Positions 16,536 through 25,473 of a stretch of 64,000 nucleotides of DNA are shown here, in pieces. Position numbers and translations under genes: made by a program. The stretch comes from Kitasatospora sp. SolWspMP-SS2h (lineage in GTDB: Bacteria > Actinomycetota > Actinomycetes > Streptomycetales > Streptomycetaceae). How positions within the stretch are numbered: the first letter of the stretch is position 1; each line of letters begins with the position of its first letter. The notes under the pieces were generated by a model. That model was not told the DNA's origin and did not search any database. It was given only the letters and a program-made list of their open reading frames with translations. The DNA is taken from the NCBI RefSeq assembly GCF_003259315.1, contig NZ_QLLT01000030.1, positions 1-64,000 on the forward strand. The letters run 5' to 3'.

Positions 16536-17006
16536 ATGGACAACACCCCGACCTCCCCCGACCCCGCTCCCGGCACCGGCCCCTCCCCCGCGCCCGTCCG
16601 CTTCGACAGCAAGATCGCCGTGCTGCTCCGCGCGGACCTCGCACCGTGGCAGCGGCTGAACGTGACGGCCTTCCTGGTGAGCGGGCTGGGCACCGCCGTC
16701 CCGGAGCTGATCGGCGAGCCGTACCTGGACGCGGACGGCGCGGACTACCTGCCGATGTTCCGCCAGCCGGTGCTGGTCCTGGAGGGCGGGTCCGAGCTGC
16801 TGGCCGCCGCGCACGGGCGGGCGCTGGCGCGCGGGCTGCCGACGGCGGTGTTCACCGCGGAACTGTTCGCCACCGGCAACGACCGCGACAACCGGGCGGC
16901 GGTCCGGGCCGTGCCGACCACGGCGCTGGACCTGGTCGGCCTGGCCCTGCACGGCCCGCGCAACGCGGTGGACAAGGTGCTCAAGGGAGCCCGGATGCAC
17001 CCCTGA
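16536..17006 (+). CDS. DUF2000 family protein
   Basis: 156-aa protein of the DUF2000 family, function unknown. Recognised from KIAVLLRADLAPWQRLNVTA, the central ADYLPMFRQPVLVL and the C-terminal LALHGPRNAVDKVLKGA, all conserved in this family. About 24 N-terminal residues rich in Pro, Ser and Thr precede the domain. It lies divergently from an AraC regulator and ends at a bidirectional terminator. The fold in related structures is a peptidyl-tRNA-hydrolase-like sandwich, but no activity is established. Confidence 0.88.
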   Translation: MDNTPTSPDPAPGTGPSPAPVRFDSKIAVLLRADLAPWQRLNVTAFLVSGLGTAVPELIGEPYLDADGADYLPMFRQPVLVLEGGSELLAAAHGRALARGLPTAVFTAELFATGNDRDNRAAVRAVPTTALDLVGLALHGPRNAVDKVLKGARMHP

Positions 17007-17038
17007 CGACCCGGCCCCCCGCCTCCGTCCCGGCCGCG

Positions 17039-17064
17039 CGCCCCGGGCCGGGCGGCCCGGGGCG
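17039..17064. terminator. bidirectional terminator hairpin
   Basis: CGCCCCGGGCCG (17039-17050) pairs perfectly with CGGCCCGGGGCG (17053-17064) across a 2-nt spacer. Lies between the convergent DUF2000 and metallophosphoesterase genes. Confidence 0.75.
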
Positions 17065-17079
17065 TCCCGGCCCCGGGCG

Positions 17080-18399
17080 TCAGGCGTGCAGCGAGGCGAG
17101 GGTGACGACCGTGATGTCGGAGGGCGCGCCGACCCGGACCGGTGGGCCCCAGGCGCCCGCGCCGCGGGTGACGTAGAGCTGGGTGTCGCCGTAGCGCTCC
17201 AGGCCCGCGACGGTGGGGTTGGCCAGTTCGGCCAGGTAGTTGCCGGGCCAGAGCTGACCGCCGTGGGTGTGGCCGGAGAGCTGGAGGTCGACGCCGTGGC
17301 GCACGCTGTCGTGGATGGTGACCGGCTGGTGCGCCATCAGGACGGCGGCGCGGGTGCGGTCGCGGTCGCCGAGCGCCCGGTCGTAGTCGGGGCCCTGGCC
17401 GTGCGCGGTGCCGGCGAGGTCGTTGACGCCCGCCAGGTCGAACCGGGGCAGCTCGACCCGGTCGTTCTCCAGCGGGTGCACGCCCAGCTCGCGGACGAAC
17501 TCCACCCAGGGCGCGGCGCCGGAGAAGTACTCGTGGTTGCCGGTGACGAAGTACGCCCCGTCCCTGGCCCGCAGGTCGGCCAGCGGGCGGGCGGCCGGGC
17601 CGAGTTCGGAGACGGTGCCGTCGACCAGGTCGCCGACCACGGTGATCAGGTCGGGCTGGACGGCGTTGATGGTGTCGACGATCCGCCGGGTGTGCGCCCG
17701 GCCGAGGATCGGCCCGAGGTGGATGTCGCTGACCACCGCGATCCGGTAGCCGTGCGCTACGCGCGGGAGTTTCGCCAGCGGCACCGTTACCTGCTTGACC
17801 CGCGGCCCGCGCAGCACCCCGTACGTGCCGGTGCCGACCACCCCGACGGCCACCGCCGCGGCTCCGCCGGCCACCACCCGGGAGACGAACAGCCGACGTG
17901 AGGCGACGCTCTCGACCGCGCTCTCCGCAGTGCTCTCGGCAGCGCTCCGCACGACCGGCTCGGCGGACTCGACCGGCTCGGCGGGCTCGGCGGGCTCGGC
18001 GGGCTCGACCGGCGCGGCGGGCGGGGCGGACTCCGGTTCGGCAGGCTCCGGGCGGGCGGTCTCCGGCCGGGCGGCGGCAGCGCGCGGACGGGGGCGGCGG
18101 AGGCGGACCAGCAGCGGACGCAGTGCCTCGCCGGCCAGCAGGGCGAGCAGCAGGTAGAGGCCGAGGGCCGCCCAGAGGTAGCCGGGCCAGGCGAACCAGC
18201 GTTCCACCGCGAGCGGGAAGGCCCGGCCGCCGATCAGCGCCAGCAGCATCAGCGCAGGGAGCAGGAGGGCCAGCGCGGTGCCGGTGCGCCGGTAGGGGCC
18301 GCCGGGGCGGGAGACGTCCCGGACCAGGCGTCGCCACAGGTACCAGTGCATCAGTCCGAGCAGCCCGAGGGCCGCCACCGCCACGACCGCGATCATCAT
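17080..18399 (-). CDS. membrane-anchored calcineurin-like metallophosphoesterase
   Basis: 439-aa protein. Three hydrophobic helices occupy the first 95 residues, followed by a cytoplasmic Glu/Pro/Ala-rich linker with repeats of EPAE (about 115-155), another membrane segment (VVAGGAAAVAVGVVGTGTYG) and the phosphoesterase domain. The metal-binding motifs are complete: VVSDIHLG, VVGDLVDG, GNHEY, and SGHTHGGQLWPG. This fits the YkuE/YaeI-like branch acting on phospho-lipid substrates; the substrate itself is not shown. The start is the first of two adjacent ATGs at 18399. It is convergent with the DUF2000 gene and divergent from the transglycosylase. Confidence 0.93.
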   Translation of the reverse strand: MMIAVVAVAALGLLGLMHWYLWRRLVRDVSRPGGPYRRTGTALALLLPALMLLALIGGRAFPLAVERWFAWPGYLWAALGLYLLLALLAGEALRPLLVRLRRPRPRAAAARPETARPEPAEPESAPPAAPVEPAEPAEPAEPVESAEPVVRSAAESTAESAVESVASRRLFVSRVVAGGAAAVAVGVVGTGTYGVLRGPRVKQVTVPLAKLPRVAHGYRIAVVSDIHLGPILGRAHTRRIVDTINAVQPDLITVVGDLVDGTVSELGPAARPLADLRARDGAYFVTGNHEYFSGAAPWVEFVRELGVHPLENDRVELPRFDLAGVNDLAGTAHGQGPDYDRALGDRDRTRAAVLMAHQPVTIHDSVRHGVDLQLSGHTHGGQLWPGNYLAELANPTVAGLERYGDTQLYVTRGAGAWGPPVRVGAPSDITVVTLASLHA

Positions 18400-18938
18400 C
18401 GGGCCAGTATCGGCGGTGGGCCCGGCGCGGTGGACGGCGGGTGGTGGTCCGGGTGCGCTGCGTGCCGGTCCGGGTTCGGTTCCCGATCACCCCTTGTGAG
18501 CCCGCGCACATCGGGGCGGCGGTCGACGATCCCGGATAGTTGGTGTGCGGCGGATCACGGGCGGGGACCCCCGGGGCGGTCGGCGGACGGGCGACCGGTC
18601 GGTGAACTGGCAGGTCGGAGGCGGTTTTCGGGGGGACCGGGGACAGCGGTCGCCACCGGCCGCGCGGGGCGGCCGGGCCCTGGCGGTGCCGCTCGGGGTG
18701 CCGGGTCCGCTACTACGGGGCGTAGTTCCGAGGGCCGTTGTTCGGCTGTCCGGCGTCTGTCAAGAATGTCCCGTCCCCAGGCAGTCCGGCCGGTTCGGCC
18801 GCCGGACTCCTGCCACCGCGTGCACCGGGTGCGCCCCGGCCGGTCCTCCGGCCGCCGGGCCCGTGGCGCGCTCCGCGTCCCGGTCGGCGGCCGGCGTGTC
18901 CGTCCCGGCCGTCCGGCCCCGTGCGAGGAGAGGTCGCC
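18400..18938. other. 539-bp divergent promoter region
   Basis: Separates the metallophosphoesterase and the transglycosylase starts. No coding potential on codon grounds. I looked for a ydaO (c-di-AMP) riboswitch, common before actinobacterial cell-wall hydrolases, and could not recognise its conserved core. A GCTACTACGGGGCGTAGTTC inverted repeat is near 18709-18729. Confidence 0.5.
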
Positions 18939-19790
18939 ATGCGCCACCGCAGGACCCTGACCCTTTCGGAGAAGCTCCACTGCCACCGGCACACCCTGGT
19001 GACCGGCATCGCCACGCTCGCGGTCGCGGGCACCGCCACCCTGGCGCTCGCGCTGCCGCAGAACGGCGGCGCGGCCGGCGCCACCGCCGACCCGGTGCTG
19101 GCCGGCAGCCCGCAACTGTCCGCGGACGCCTTCGGATCGCCGTCTCCCGCCTCGGCCTCCGCGTCCGCCGCCACCTCCACCGAGGCCCAGGCACAGGCGC
19201 AGGCCCAGGCGGAGGCGGAGGCCGAGGCGTCCGCGTCGGCCTCCGCGTCCGCGTCCGCCGCGGCGGAGGCGTCCGCCCGGGCGGAGGCCGACGCCAGCGC
19301 CAGTGCGAGCGCGAGCGCGGAGGCGTCCGCCTCGGCCGAGGCCGCCGCGCAGGCGAAGGCCGCCGCGGAGGCGAAGGCCCGGGCGTCCGCCTCTGCGTCG
19401 GCGGCCGCCCGCGCGCAGCAGCGCCCGTCGCTGTCCGCCACCGCCTCGCCGTCGGCCCGGGCCGGGTCCCCGTCCTCGTCGCTGCCCTCGGCCTCCCCGT
19501 ACGGCGGGACGCCGCAGCAGATCGCGGCGCGGATCGTCCCGGCGGGCCAGTTGCAGTGCTTCTCGAACATCGTGGAGCGCGAGAGCAGTTGGGACGTGCA
19601 TGCGACCAACGCGTCCTCGGGCGCGTACGGGCTGATGCAGGCGCTGCCGGGTTCGAAGATGGCGTCGGCGGGGGCCGACTGGCGGGACAACCCGGCCACC
19701 CAGATCACCTGGGGGCTGGCGTACATGAACGAGACGTACGGGAGCCCGTGCGCGGCGTGGTCGTTCTGGCAGGCGCACAACTGGTACTGA
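18939..19790 (+). CDS. secreted lytic transglycosylase-like protein with Ala/Ser/Glu linker
   Basis: 283-aa exported protein. A signal-type segment (VTGIATLAVAGTATLALAL) at about 20-42 is followed by a long low-complexity linker (about 65-190) of Ala-Ser-Glu-Gln-Lys with six-base periodic DNA, then a compact C-terminal transglycosylase domain of about 80 residues. The catalytic glutamate is in IVERESSWDVHATN, followed by SGAYGLMQALPGSKM and YMNETYGSPCAAW, the short SLT-like fold of Streptomyces peptidoglycan hydrolases. ATG 18939 has GAGGAGAGG at 18925-18933. The linker may span the wall. Cuts the MurNAc-GlcNAc backbone by analogy. Confidence 0.9.
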   Translation: MRHRRTLTLSEKLHCHRHTLVTGIATLAVAGTATLALALPQNGGAAGATADPVLAGSPQLSADAFGSPSPASASASAATSTEAQAQAQAQAEAEAEASASASASASAAAEASARAEADASASASASAEASASAEAAAQAKAAAEAKARASASASAAARAQQRPSLSATASPSARAGSPSSSLPSASPYGGTPQQIAARIVPAGQLQCFSNIVERESSWDVHATNASSGAYGLMQALPGSKMASAGADWRDNPATQITWGLAYMNETYGSPCAAWSFWQAHNWY

Positions 19791-19851
19791 TCGGGCGACT
19801 CCGGGGGCGTGCTCGCACGGTGTCTCCGCAGCTCGGCCACCGGGCGTACAT

Positions 19852-19866
19852 CTGACGATACGTCAG
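19852..19866. promoter_or_regulatory. CTGACG-N3-CGTCAG palindrome
   Basis: Perfect 6-bp arms with a 3-bp spacer (ATA), in the gap before the GT2 gene. A weaker version, CTGACGCACCGTCGG, lies at 21186-21200 before the next gene. This form resembles TetR operators; the regulator is unknown. Confidence 0.5.
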
Positions 19867-20026
19867 CAAGTCACGGCGTTCCGTCCCCTATCCGGACATT
19901 TCATCGCACAGTCATGTCCGTTCGGTGAAGATTACGCGAACTTCCCGTGGCCGGTGTCCGGTATCGTCGCTTTGGTGCGGCTTCCGACCTTTGCCTGAGG
20001 CTGTCCCCACCCCTAGCCTCCCGGCC

Positions 20027-21022
20027 ATGGCCCCACCACTGATCACCGTCGTGCTGCCCGCTTACGACGAGCAAGGACAACTGAAGGAATGCCTCGACTC
20101 CCTGCTCGGGCAGTCCTTCCGCGAATTCGAGATCATCGTGGTGCAGACCCCGTCCGAGCACTGTCCCGAGCGGCTGGTCGAGGCGTACGAACTGCGTGAC
20201 GCCCGGGTGCGGGTGCTGCGGCTGGACGCCGAGACCGGCATCGGGCGGGCCCGGATGGCCGGGGCCGCGCACGCCCGCGGGCAGTACCTGCTGTTCCTGG
20301 ACGCCGACCACCTGCTGCCCGAGGACGCGTTCGAGGCGATGGACGCGCGGCTCACCGAGACCGGCGAGGTCGACGTGCTGCTGTTCGGCCACAACCGGGA
20401 GTACCGGGGCAAGGTCTGGCCGGGCAACGCGGCCGAACTGCTGGCCGCCGCCGGGCCCGCGGTGTTCTCCCCCGCCGAGCGCCCCGAGCTGTTCGGCGCC
20501 CCGCCGCTCGTCTGGGACCGGCTGATGCGCAGCGGGACCATCCCGGCCTTCCCGGACGGCTTCTACGAGGAGATCTCGGCGGTGCACCGCTCGTTGCTGG
20601 CCGCCACCCGGGTCGCGGTGCTGGACCGCGAGTGCGTCACCATCCGCCGTCGGCACACCCTGCACCCGGCGGGCAGCGAGGGCGCCAGCCACTTCGACGT
20701 GTTCGACCGCTACGAGAGCACCTTCGAGCTGCTGGACGCCCAGCCGGCCGGGACCGGGCCGGTCGCCGCCGCCGTGCGCCCGCACCTGTTCACCAGGATG
20801 GTCCGGCACTACCTGTTCGTCTTCGACCTGCCCGGGTGCCTGACCCGCGCCGAGCGCCCGCAGTTCTTCCAGCGCGCCGCCGAGCACTACAGGCGCTTCC
20901 TGCCGACCGGGTACCGCCGCCCCGAGGGCCGCGAGGGCATCAAGTTCTCGCTGCTGGCCTCGAATTCGTACGCCACCTTCGAGGTCGCCAAGTTCTCCCG
21001 GCTCGCGGGCGGGCGCCGCTGA
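20027..21022 (+). CDS. family 2 glycosyltransferase
   Basis: 331-aa GT-A fold glycosyltransferase. Begins ITVVLPAYDEQGQLKECLDSL, the GT2 start pattern, then the DxD motif in YLLFLDADHLLP (about residues 88-99). The C-terminal part has a helical region including MVRHYLFVFDLPGC. This resembles the glycosyltransferase portion of Streptomyces wall teichoic-acid-type enzymes, but no glycerophosphotransferase domain is attached. ATG 20027 is chosen; it lacks a good ribosome site, and GTG 19925 is an alternative start. No sugar-nucleotide genes are adjacent, so acceptor and donor are unknown. Confidence 0.88.
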   Translation: MAPPLITVVLPAYDEQGQLKECLDSLLGQSFREFEIIVVQTPSEHCPERLVEAYELRDARVRVLRLDAETGIGRARMAGAAHARGQYLLFLDADHLLPEDAFEAMDARLTETGEVDVLLFGHNREYRGKVWPGNAAELLAAAGPAVFSPAERPELFGAPPLVWDRLMRSGTIPAFPDGFYEEISAVHRSLLAATRVAVLDRECVTIRRRHTLHPAGSEGASHFDVFDRYESTFELLDAQPAGTGPVAAAVRPHLFTRMVRHYLFVFDLPGCLTRAERPQFFQRAAEHYRRFLPTGYRRPEGREGIKFSLLASNSYATFEVAKFSRLAGGRR

Positions 21023-21185
21023 ACCGCCGCGCGGCGGAGCGGGACGGGACCGGACCGGGGCGCGCGGGGGCGCGGGGACCCGACGCCCTGACGCTCCGTC
21101 CGCTCCACCGCGCACCCCGTCGCGCCCCGTCGCCCGCCGTTTCCCGACCGGGCCCGGCACGTCCCGGCGCGTCCCACGCCGCGTC

Positions 21186-21200
21186 CTGACGCACCGTCGG
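21186..21200. promoter_or_regulatory. degenerate copy of the CTGACG palindrome
   Basis: CTGACG-CAC-CGTCGG, one mismatch from the perfect palindrome at 19852-19866. It lies about 110 bp before the start of the next membrane protein gene. Confidence 0.35.
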
Positions 21201-21313
21201 ACGGGTGCGGAGGGTAGAGTCCGTCCGCGCGGACAGTCGGCGTCCGTCCCTGCGCCCAGCGCACCGCGCCCAGTTCCGTGCAGGCACCACCGGACCGGAA
21301 GGCGAACTCCCCG

Positions 21314-22156
21314 ATGTCCTCCTCCGCTTCCCCGTCAGCGGCTCCGACGCCGGCCCCGGCCGCGGACCCGTCGGCCACCGACGCGTCCGGGACCGCCGGC
21401 GGGCCGACCCCGCAACCGTCCGGCCAACTGCCGCCCCAGCGGCAGCTGTCCGGCTGGGCGCTGCTGCCGCTGGGAGCGCTGCTGCTGGTCGAGGCGTTCG
21501 CCTGCATGGCGGTGCTGATCAGCGTCTGGACGCCGCTCACCACGCTGACCGCCGAACACGCCCCGACCGGCGACCCGTTGCCGTGGACGGTGCTCGGCCT
21601 CGGCCCCTGGCACCTGACCTCCAACACCGCGATGCTGCTGGCCGTGCTCGCCGCCAGCGGCCTGGGCAGCTTCGTGCACGCCGCCACCTCCTTCGCCACC
21701 TACGCCGGCAACCGGCAGCTGCTGCCCAGTTGGCTGCCCTGGTACCTGCTGCGCACCGCGATCGGCGGCGCGCTCGCCCTGCTGGTGTACTTCCTGCTGC
21801 GCGGCGGCCTGTTCGCCAACGGCACCGACGGCACCGCCACCAACCCCTACGGCTTCGCCGGGATCGCGGGGCTGTGCGGGCTGTTCTCCAAGCAGGCCAC
21901 CGACAAGCTCCGCGAGGTGTTCGACACCGTCCTGACCACCAAGGCCGGTGCGGGCGACGACGAGCGCGACGACAAGATCCAGCCGGTGCCCCCGGCCGCC
22001 ACCGCCCCCGTTCCCGCCACCGCTCCCGCTCCCGCCGTCACCGCTCCCGTTCCCGCCGCCACCGCCGCGCCGGTGGCGGCCCCGCTCCCCCGACTGGCCG
22101 ACCCGGCGCTGCCGGTGATCCCGCAGCAGCACACCACCTCGCCGGAAAGCTCCTGA
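21314..22156 (+). CDS. membrane protein of unknown function
   Basis: 280-aa protein. An N-terminal Ser/Pro/Ala region is followed by three hydrophobic segments (about residues 45-70, 95-120 and 140-165), then NPYGFAGIAGLCGLFSKQATDKLREVFDTVLTT. The FSKQATDKL-EVFDT stretch is a recurring motif of a small bacterial membrane family with no known function. The C-terminus is a Pro/Val/Ala repeat (APVPATAPAPAVTAPVP) that is probably disordered. ATG 21314 is favoured; a GTG at 21278 is possible. No operon partner. I do not recognise a function. Confidence 0.8.
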   Translation: MSSSASPSAAPTPAPAADPSATDASGTAGGPTPQPSGQLPPQRQLSGWALLPLGALLLVEAFACMAVLISVWTPLTTLTAEHAPTGDPLPWTVLGLGPWHLTSNTAMLLAVLAASGLGSFVHAATSFATYAGNRQLLPSWLPWYLLRTAIGGALALLVYFLLRGGLFANGTDGTATNPYGFAGIAGLCGLFSKQATDKLREVFDTVLTTKAGAGDDERDDKIQPVPPAATAPVPATAPAPAVTAPVPAATAAPVAAPLPRLADPALPVIPQQHTTSPESS

Positions 22157-22259
22157 CGGGAGGTCGGGGCGGCGGTGCGTCAGGGAGCGGTGACCACCCG
22201 TCAACCCTGGTCCGGCGTCAGGGGCTTCGGGGACGTCGAGTCCTTCGGGGCCGTCCGGG

Positions 22260-23429
22260 TCAGACGAAGGCGCCGATGCCGGTGGCGGCCCGGCCGACGA
22301 TCAGGGTGTTGATCTCCCGGGTGCCCTCGTAGGAGTAGAGCGCCTCGGCGTCGGCGACGAAGCGGGCGATGCTGTAGTCCAGCACGATGCCGTTGCCCGC
22401 CAGGAGTTCGCGGCCCCAGCCGACGGTCTCCCGCATCCGGGTGGTGCAGTACGCCTTGGCCAGGGCGGAGTGCTCGTCCCGGAAGGTGCCGGCGTCCTCC
22501 AGCTGGGCCAGCCGCACCACCATCCCCAGACAGGAGGTGGCGTTGCCGAGCATCCGCACCAGCAGGTCCTGGACCAGCTGGAAGCGGGCGATCGGGCCGC
22601 CGAACTGCTCGCGCTGACGGGTGTAGTCCAGCGCGATCCGGTAGGCGCCGAGCATCACCCCGACCGCCTCCCAGGCCACCCCGCTCCGGGTGCGCCGCAG
22701 CACGTCGGCGGTGTCGCGGAAGCCCTCCGCCCGCTGCAGGCGGTCCGCCTCGGGGACCCGGCAGTCGGTGAGCACCACGTCCGCGTTCTCCACGGTGCGC
22801 AGCGCCATCTTGTTCTCGATCCGGGTGGCGCTGAACCCCGGGTTGTCGCCCTGCACGACGAAGCCCAGGACGTGGTCGGTCTCCTCGTCCCTGGCCCAGA
22901 CCACCACCAGGTCGGCGAAGGTGGCGTTGCCGATCCAGCGCTTGGCCCCGTTCAGCACCCAGGTGTCGCCGTCGCGCCGGGCGGTGGTGCGGAGTCCGGC
23001 GGCGACGTCGGAGCCGCCCTGCGGCTCGGTCAGCGCGAAGGCGCCGATCCGCTCCATCCGGGCCATCGCCGGGAGCCAGCGCTCGCGCTGCTCCGGGGAG
23101 CCGCAGCGGGCGATGCTGCCCATGGCCAGTCCGGAGTGGACGCCGTAGAAGGTGGCCATCGAGGCGTCCACCCGGGCCATCTCCAGCGCGATGAAGCCGT
23201 TCAGCAGGCTGCTGGCGGGCTTCTCCCGGTACGCGAGGCCGCAGATGTCGAGTTCGGCGTACCGGGGGATCAGCTGGTGCGGGAACTCGGCCCGGCCCCA
23301 CCACTCGTCGGCGTGCGGGGCGACCTCCCGTTCCAGGAAGTCGCGGACCCGCCGCACCACCTCGGCCTCCTCGGGGGCCAGCAGGTCCTCGAACCGGTAC
23401 AGGTCCTCCGCCAGTACGGTGTCGGTCAT
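22260..23429 (-). CDS. acyl-CoA dehydrogenase, glutaryl-CoA dehydrogenase type
   Basis: 389-aa flavoenzyme, full length. Shows FAFALTEPQGGSDVA (flavin contact; here IGAFALTEPQGGSDVA), AKRWIGNATFADLVVVWARD, and the catalytic glutamate region EALYSYEGTREINTLIVGRA. The EGTREINTLIVGR ending is that of the GcdH branch, which oxidises and decarboxylates glutaryl-CoA; the branch also includes short-chain enzymes. ATG 23429 has GGAG upstream in the complement. It is alone in its orientation with no electron-transfer or lysine/tryptophan catabolism gene nearby, so glutaryl-CoA is the best guess but unproven. Confidence 0.93.
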   Translation of the reverse strand: MTDTVLAEDLYRFEDLLAPEEAEVVRRVRDFLEREVAPHADEWWGRAEFPHQLIPRYAELDICGLAYREKPASSLLNGFIALEMARVDASMATFYGVHSGLAMGSIARCGSPEQRERWLPAMARMERIGAFALTEPQGGSDVAAGLRTTARRDGDTWVLNGAKRWIGNATFADLVVVWARDEETDHVLGFVVQGDNPGFSATRIENKMALRTVENADVVLTDCRVPEADRLQRAEGFRDTADVLRRTRSGVAWEAVGVMLGAYRIALDYTRQREQFGGPIARFQLVQDLLVRMLGNATSCLGMVVRLAQLEDAGTFRDEHSALAKAYCTTRMRETVGWGRELLAGNGIVLDYSIARFVADAEALYSYEGTREINTLIVGRAATGIGAFV

Positions 23430-23568
23430 GGTGCACTCCTCGGTTCGGCGACGGGGCGGCGACGGTGCCGCCCCGGGTGCGCCTACCCCTTGATCGCCCT
23501 TCGACGCCGGTCGCCGCCCCGGCCGGTCAGCGGTGGGCGGCCAACGGTGGTCGGCCGGCGATGGCCGG

Positions 23569-24738
23569 TCAGCGGTGGTCGAGGTGCGGGAAGACGAACT
23601 CGTCCAGCAGCAGGCCGAGGGCGACCGCGGCCGGGACGGCGACCAGTGCGCCGACGATGCCCAGCAGCGCGCCGCCGACCAGGACGGCCACGATGGTGAC
23701 GAAGGGGTGGACGTCGACGGCGAACTTCATCGTCCGCGGCATGATCAGGTAGTCCTCCAGCAGCCGGAAGCCGATGTAGAAACCGGCCGTGGCGAGGGCG
23801 ACCGGCCAGGAGACCGCGAGCGCGACCAGGCTGACGACGATGCCGCCGATGGTGGAGCCGACGATCGGCACCAGGTCCATCAGGGCCACGAACACACCGA
23901 GGGCGGCGGCGTACGGCACGCCGACCGCGGCGCACCACACGGCGGTGGCGAGGCCCGCGATCACCGAGGTGACCAGGTTGCCGAGCATGTAGCGCCCGGT
24001 GCGGGTGAGGATCTCCTCGGTGAGCTCGCGGGCCCGGGCGCGGCGGCTGCCCTTCACGAAGCGGTAGCAGAACTCCTTGATGTCGGGCATGCCCGCCATC
24101 AGGTACAGGGTCACGGTGGCGACCACGGTCACCGAGGTGACGGTGTCGAGCAGCAGCCGTCCGGCGCCCAGGACGCCGCCCATCAGGCCGGGCCCGCCAC
24201 TGCCGCCGAGGGCGTTCTTGGCCTGCTCGGCGAGGTGGAAGCGGTCCTCGATCCGGCCGAGGAGGGAGTGGTGGTCGTGCACCTGGTCCAGCCAGAGCGG
24301 GATGCGGCGGGCCAGTACGCCCGCCTCCTGGCCCACCGGGGGGACCACCAGCAGCAGGAAGCCCGCGGTCAGCAGCAGGAAGACGCCGAGCACGGCGGCC
24401 ACCGCCCAGCCGCGCCGCAGCCGGCGCCGGCACAGCGCGGCGACGATCGGCTCCAGGCTGACCGCGAGGAAGGCGGACAGCAGGAGCAGCGTCAGGAACT
24501 CCTCCAGGCGCAGCAGCTGGCGGAAGAGGAACCAGCCGGTCAGTGCGCCGAGCGCCAGGCGCAGTCCGGTGGAGAACCCGGGCAGGCGGGCGAGCGAGGA
24601 ACGCCGTGCGGGCGCCTCGGACGGCGGGGGGTCGGCCACGGGGGCGGCCGGGGCCGCGTCGGGGGGCACCAGCAGCCGACGGCGTATTCCGTCCGCCGCG
24701 CCGGTGGTGACGACGCGCAGTCCCGGTGGCATCTTCAT
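23569..24738 (-). CDS. AI-2E family (YdiK/TqsA-like) membrane transporter
   Basis: 389-aa polytopic protein of the AI-2E/UPF0118 exporter family. The N-terminal 50 residues are cytoplasmic; then helices LEEFLTLLLLSAFLAVSLEPIV and VAAVLGVFLLLTAGFLLLVV, a long periplasmic-type region with PPVGQEAGVLARRIPLWLDQ, and the family-typical end VDVHPFVTIVAVLVGGALLGIVGALVAVPAAVAL. ATG 24738 (MKMPPGLRV) is chosen; longer in-frame extensions are low-complexity. The family includes autoinducer-2 exporters and Na+/H+ antiporters; the solute here is unknown. Confidence 0.9.
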   Translation of the reverse strand: MKMPPGLRVVTTGAADGIRRRLLVPPDAAPAAPVADPPPSEAPARRSSLARLPGFSTGLRLALGALTGWFLFRQLLRLEEFLTLLLLSAFLAVSLEPIVAALCRRRLRRGWAVAAVLGVFLLLTAGFLLLVVPPVGQEAGVLARRIPLWLDQVHDHHSLLGRIEDRFHLAEQAKNALGGSGGPGLMGGVLGAGRLLLDTVTSVTVVATVTLYLMAGMPDIKEFCYRFVKGSRRARARELTEEILTRTGRYMLGNLVTSVIAGLATAVWCAAVGVPYAAALGVFVALMDLVPIVGSTIGGIVVSLVALAVSWPVALATAGFYIGFRLLEDYLIMPRTMKFAVDVHPFVTIVAVLVGGALLGIVGALVAVPAAVALGLLLDEFVFPHLDHR

Positions 24739-25157
24739 CGTCGTGGGTCCGTTCCGCTCGCGGGCCTGTGCTGGGGGCACCGTCCGGTTGCCCCGTCGCG
24801 GCGAGTCGAAGCCCCTCGGGGACGACCGGTGCGCGGGCGGGACCGGCCGGGGCGGTGCCGGGGGTGGGGTGGGGACGCGGCGCGGCCCCGGGCACGCACC
24901 GGTGAGGGTGCCCGATGCCCGGGGCCGTTCGGCCGGGTCATGCTTCACCGGCCGCACCGCCGCGGCGGAGATGTGGGATCACGCCGGGGCGGAGTCGGTG
25001 TCCGCTGCGCGTGCGGCGCAGCGGTGGCTGGCGGGCCGTGCCCAACTGGTGGGTCGTGCCCAACTGGTCTGCCGCGCACGACCGGTGGGTCGTGCGGCGG
25101 AGTGGTCCGGGTCCGACCGTTTCGGGCCGGACCCTGACCGGAGCGGCGGGGGGCCGC
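24739..25157. other. 419-bp region between the transporter start and csbD stop
   Basis: Contains the transporter promoter and a hairpin (24883-24927). At about 25022-25100 there are short direct repeats of GTGCCCAACTGGT and ACCGGTGGGTCGTGC with inverted copies, which could fold. No gene recognised. Confidence 0.5.
24883..24927. terminator. large hairpin, probable terminator
   Basis: CGGCCCCGGGCA at 24883-24894 pairs perfectly with TGCCCGGGGCCG at 24916-24927; the 21-nt loop contains a smaller stem (GCACC / GGTGC). Suits termination of csbD transcription or transcripts from the right. Confidence 0.6.
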
Positions 25158-25331
25158 TCAGTTGCGGAAGGCGTCCTTGACGTTCTCCTTGGCCTGCTTG
25201 AGGTCGCCCTTGGCCTGGTCAGCCCGGCCCTCCGCCTCCAAGCGCTCGTTGCCGACGGCCTTGCCGACGTTCTTCTTGACGGCGCCCTTGAGCTTGTCGC
25301 CGGTGTTCTCGACCTTGTCGCCCATGCTCAT
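25158..25331 (-). CDS. CsbD family stress-related protein
   Basis: 57-aa hydrophilic protein. Matches the CsbD pattern: MSMGDKVENTGDKLKGAVKK, then VGKAVGNERLEAEGRADQAKGD and LKQAKENVKDAF. The family is induced by general stress factors (SigB in Bacillus and Streptomyces) and has unknown biochemical role. ATG 25331 is chosen over ATG 25325 because AGGAGG lies 5-6 bp upstream. It diverges from a tiny hydrophobic protein gene, and both may share stress control. Confidence 0.92.
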   Translation of the reverse strand: MSMGDKVENTGDKLKGAVKKNVGKAVGNERLEAEGRADQAKGDLKQAKENVKDAFRN

Positions 25332-25473
25332 CTCTGCCTCCTGGCTGCCGGTTTCACGCTGTCGTTCACGCTGACGAACAACCGGGTGCCCCGTGCCGGA
25401 CGGAAGATTCCCACGAATATTCGCGGTGGCCGGGGGCAGCAGAGGCCGCGACATCGAGATCCTGGAGGCTGTC

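Noticed and set aside
18540..18938. A possible ydaO (c-di-AMP) riboswitch before the transglycosylase.
   Set aside because: The conserved core could not be recognised.
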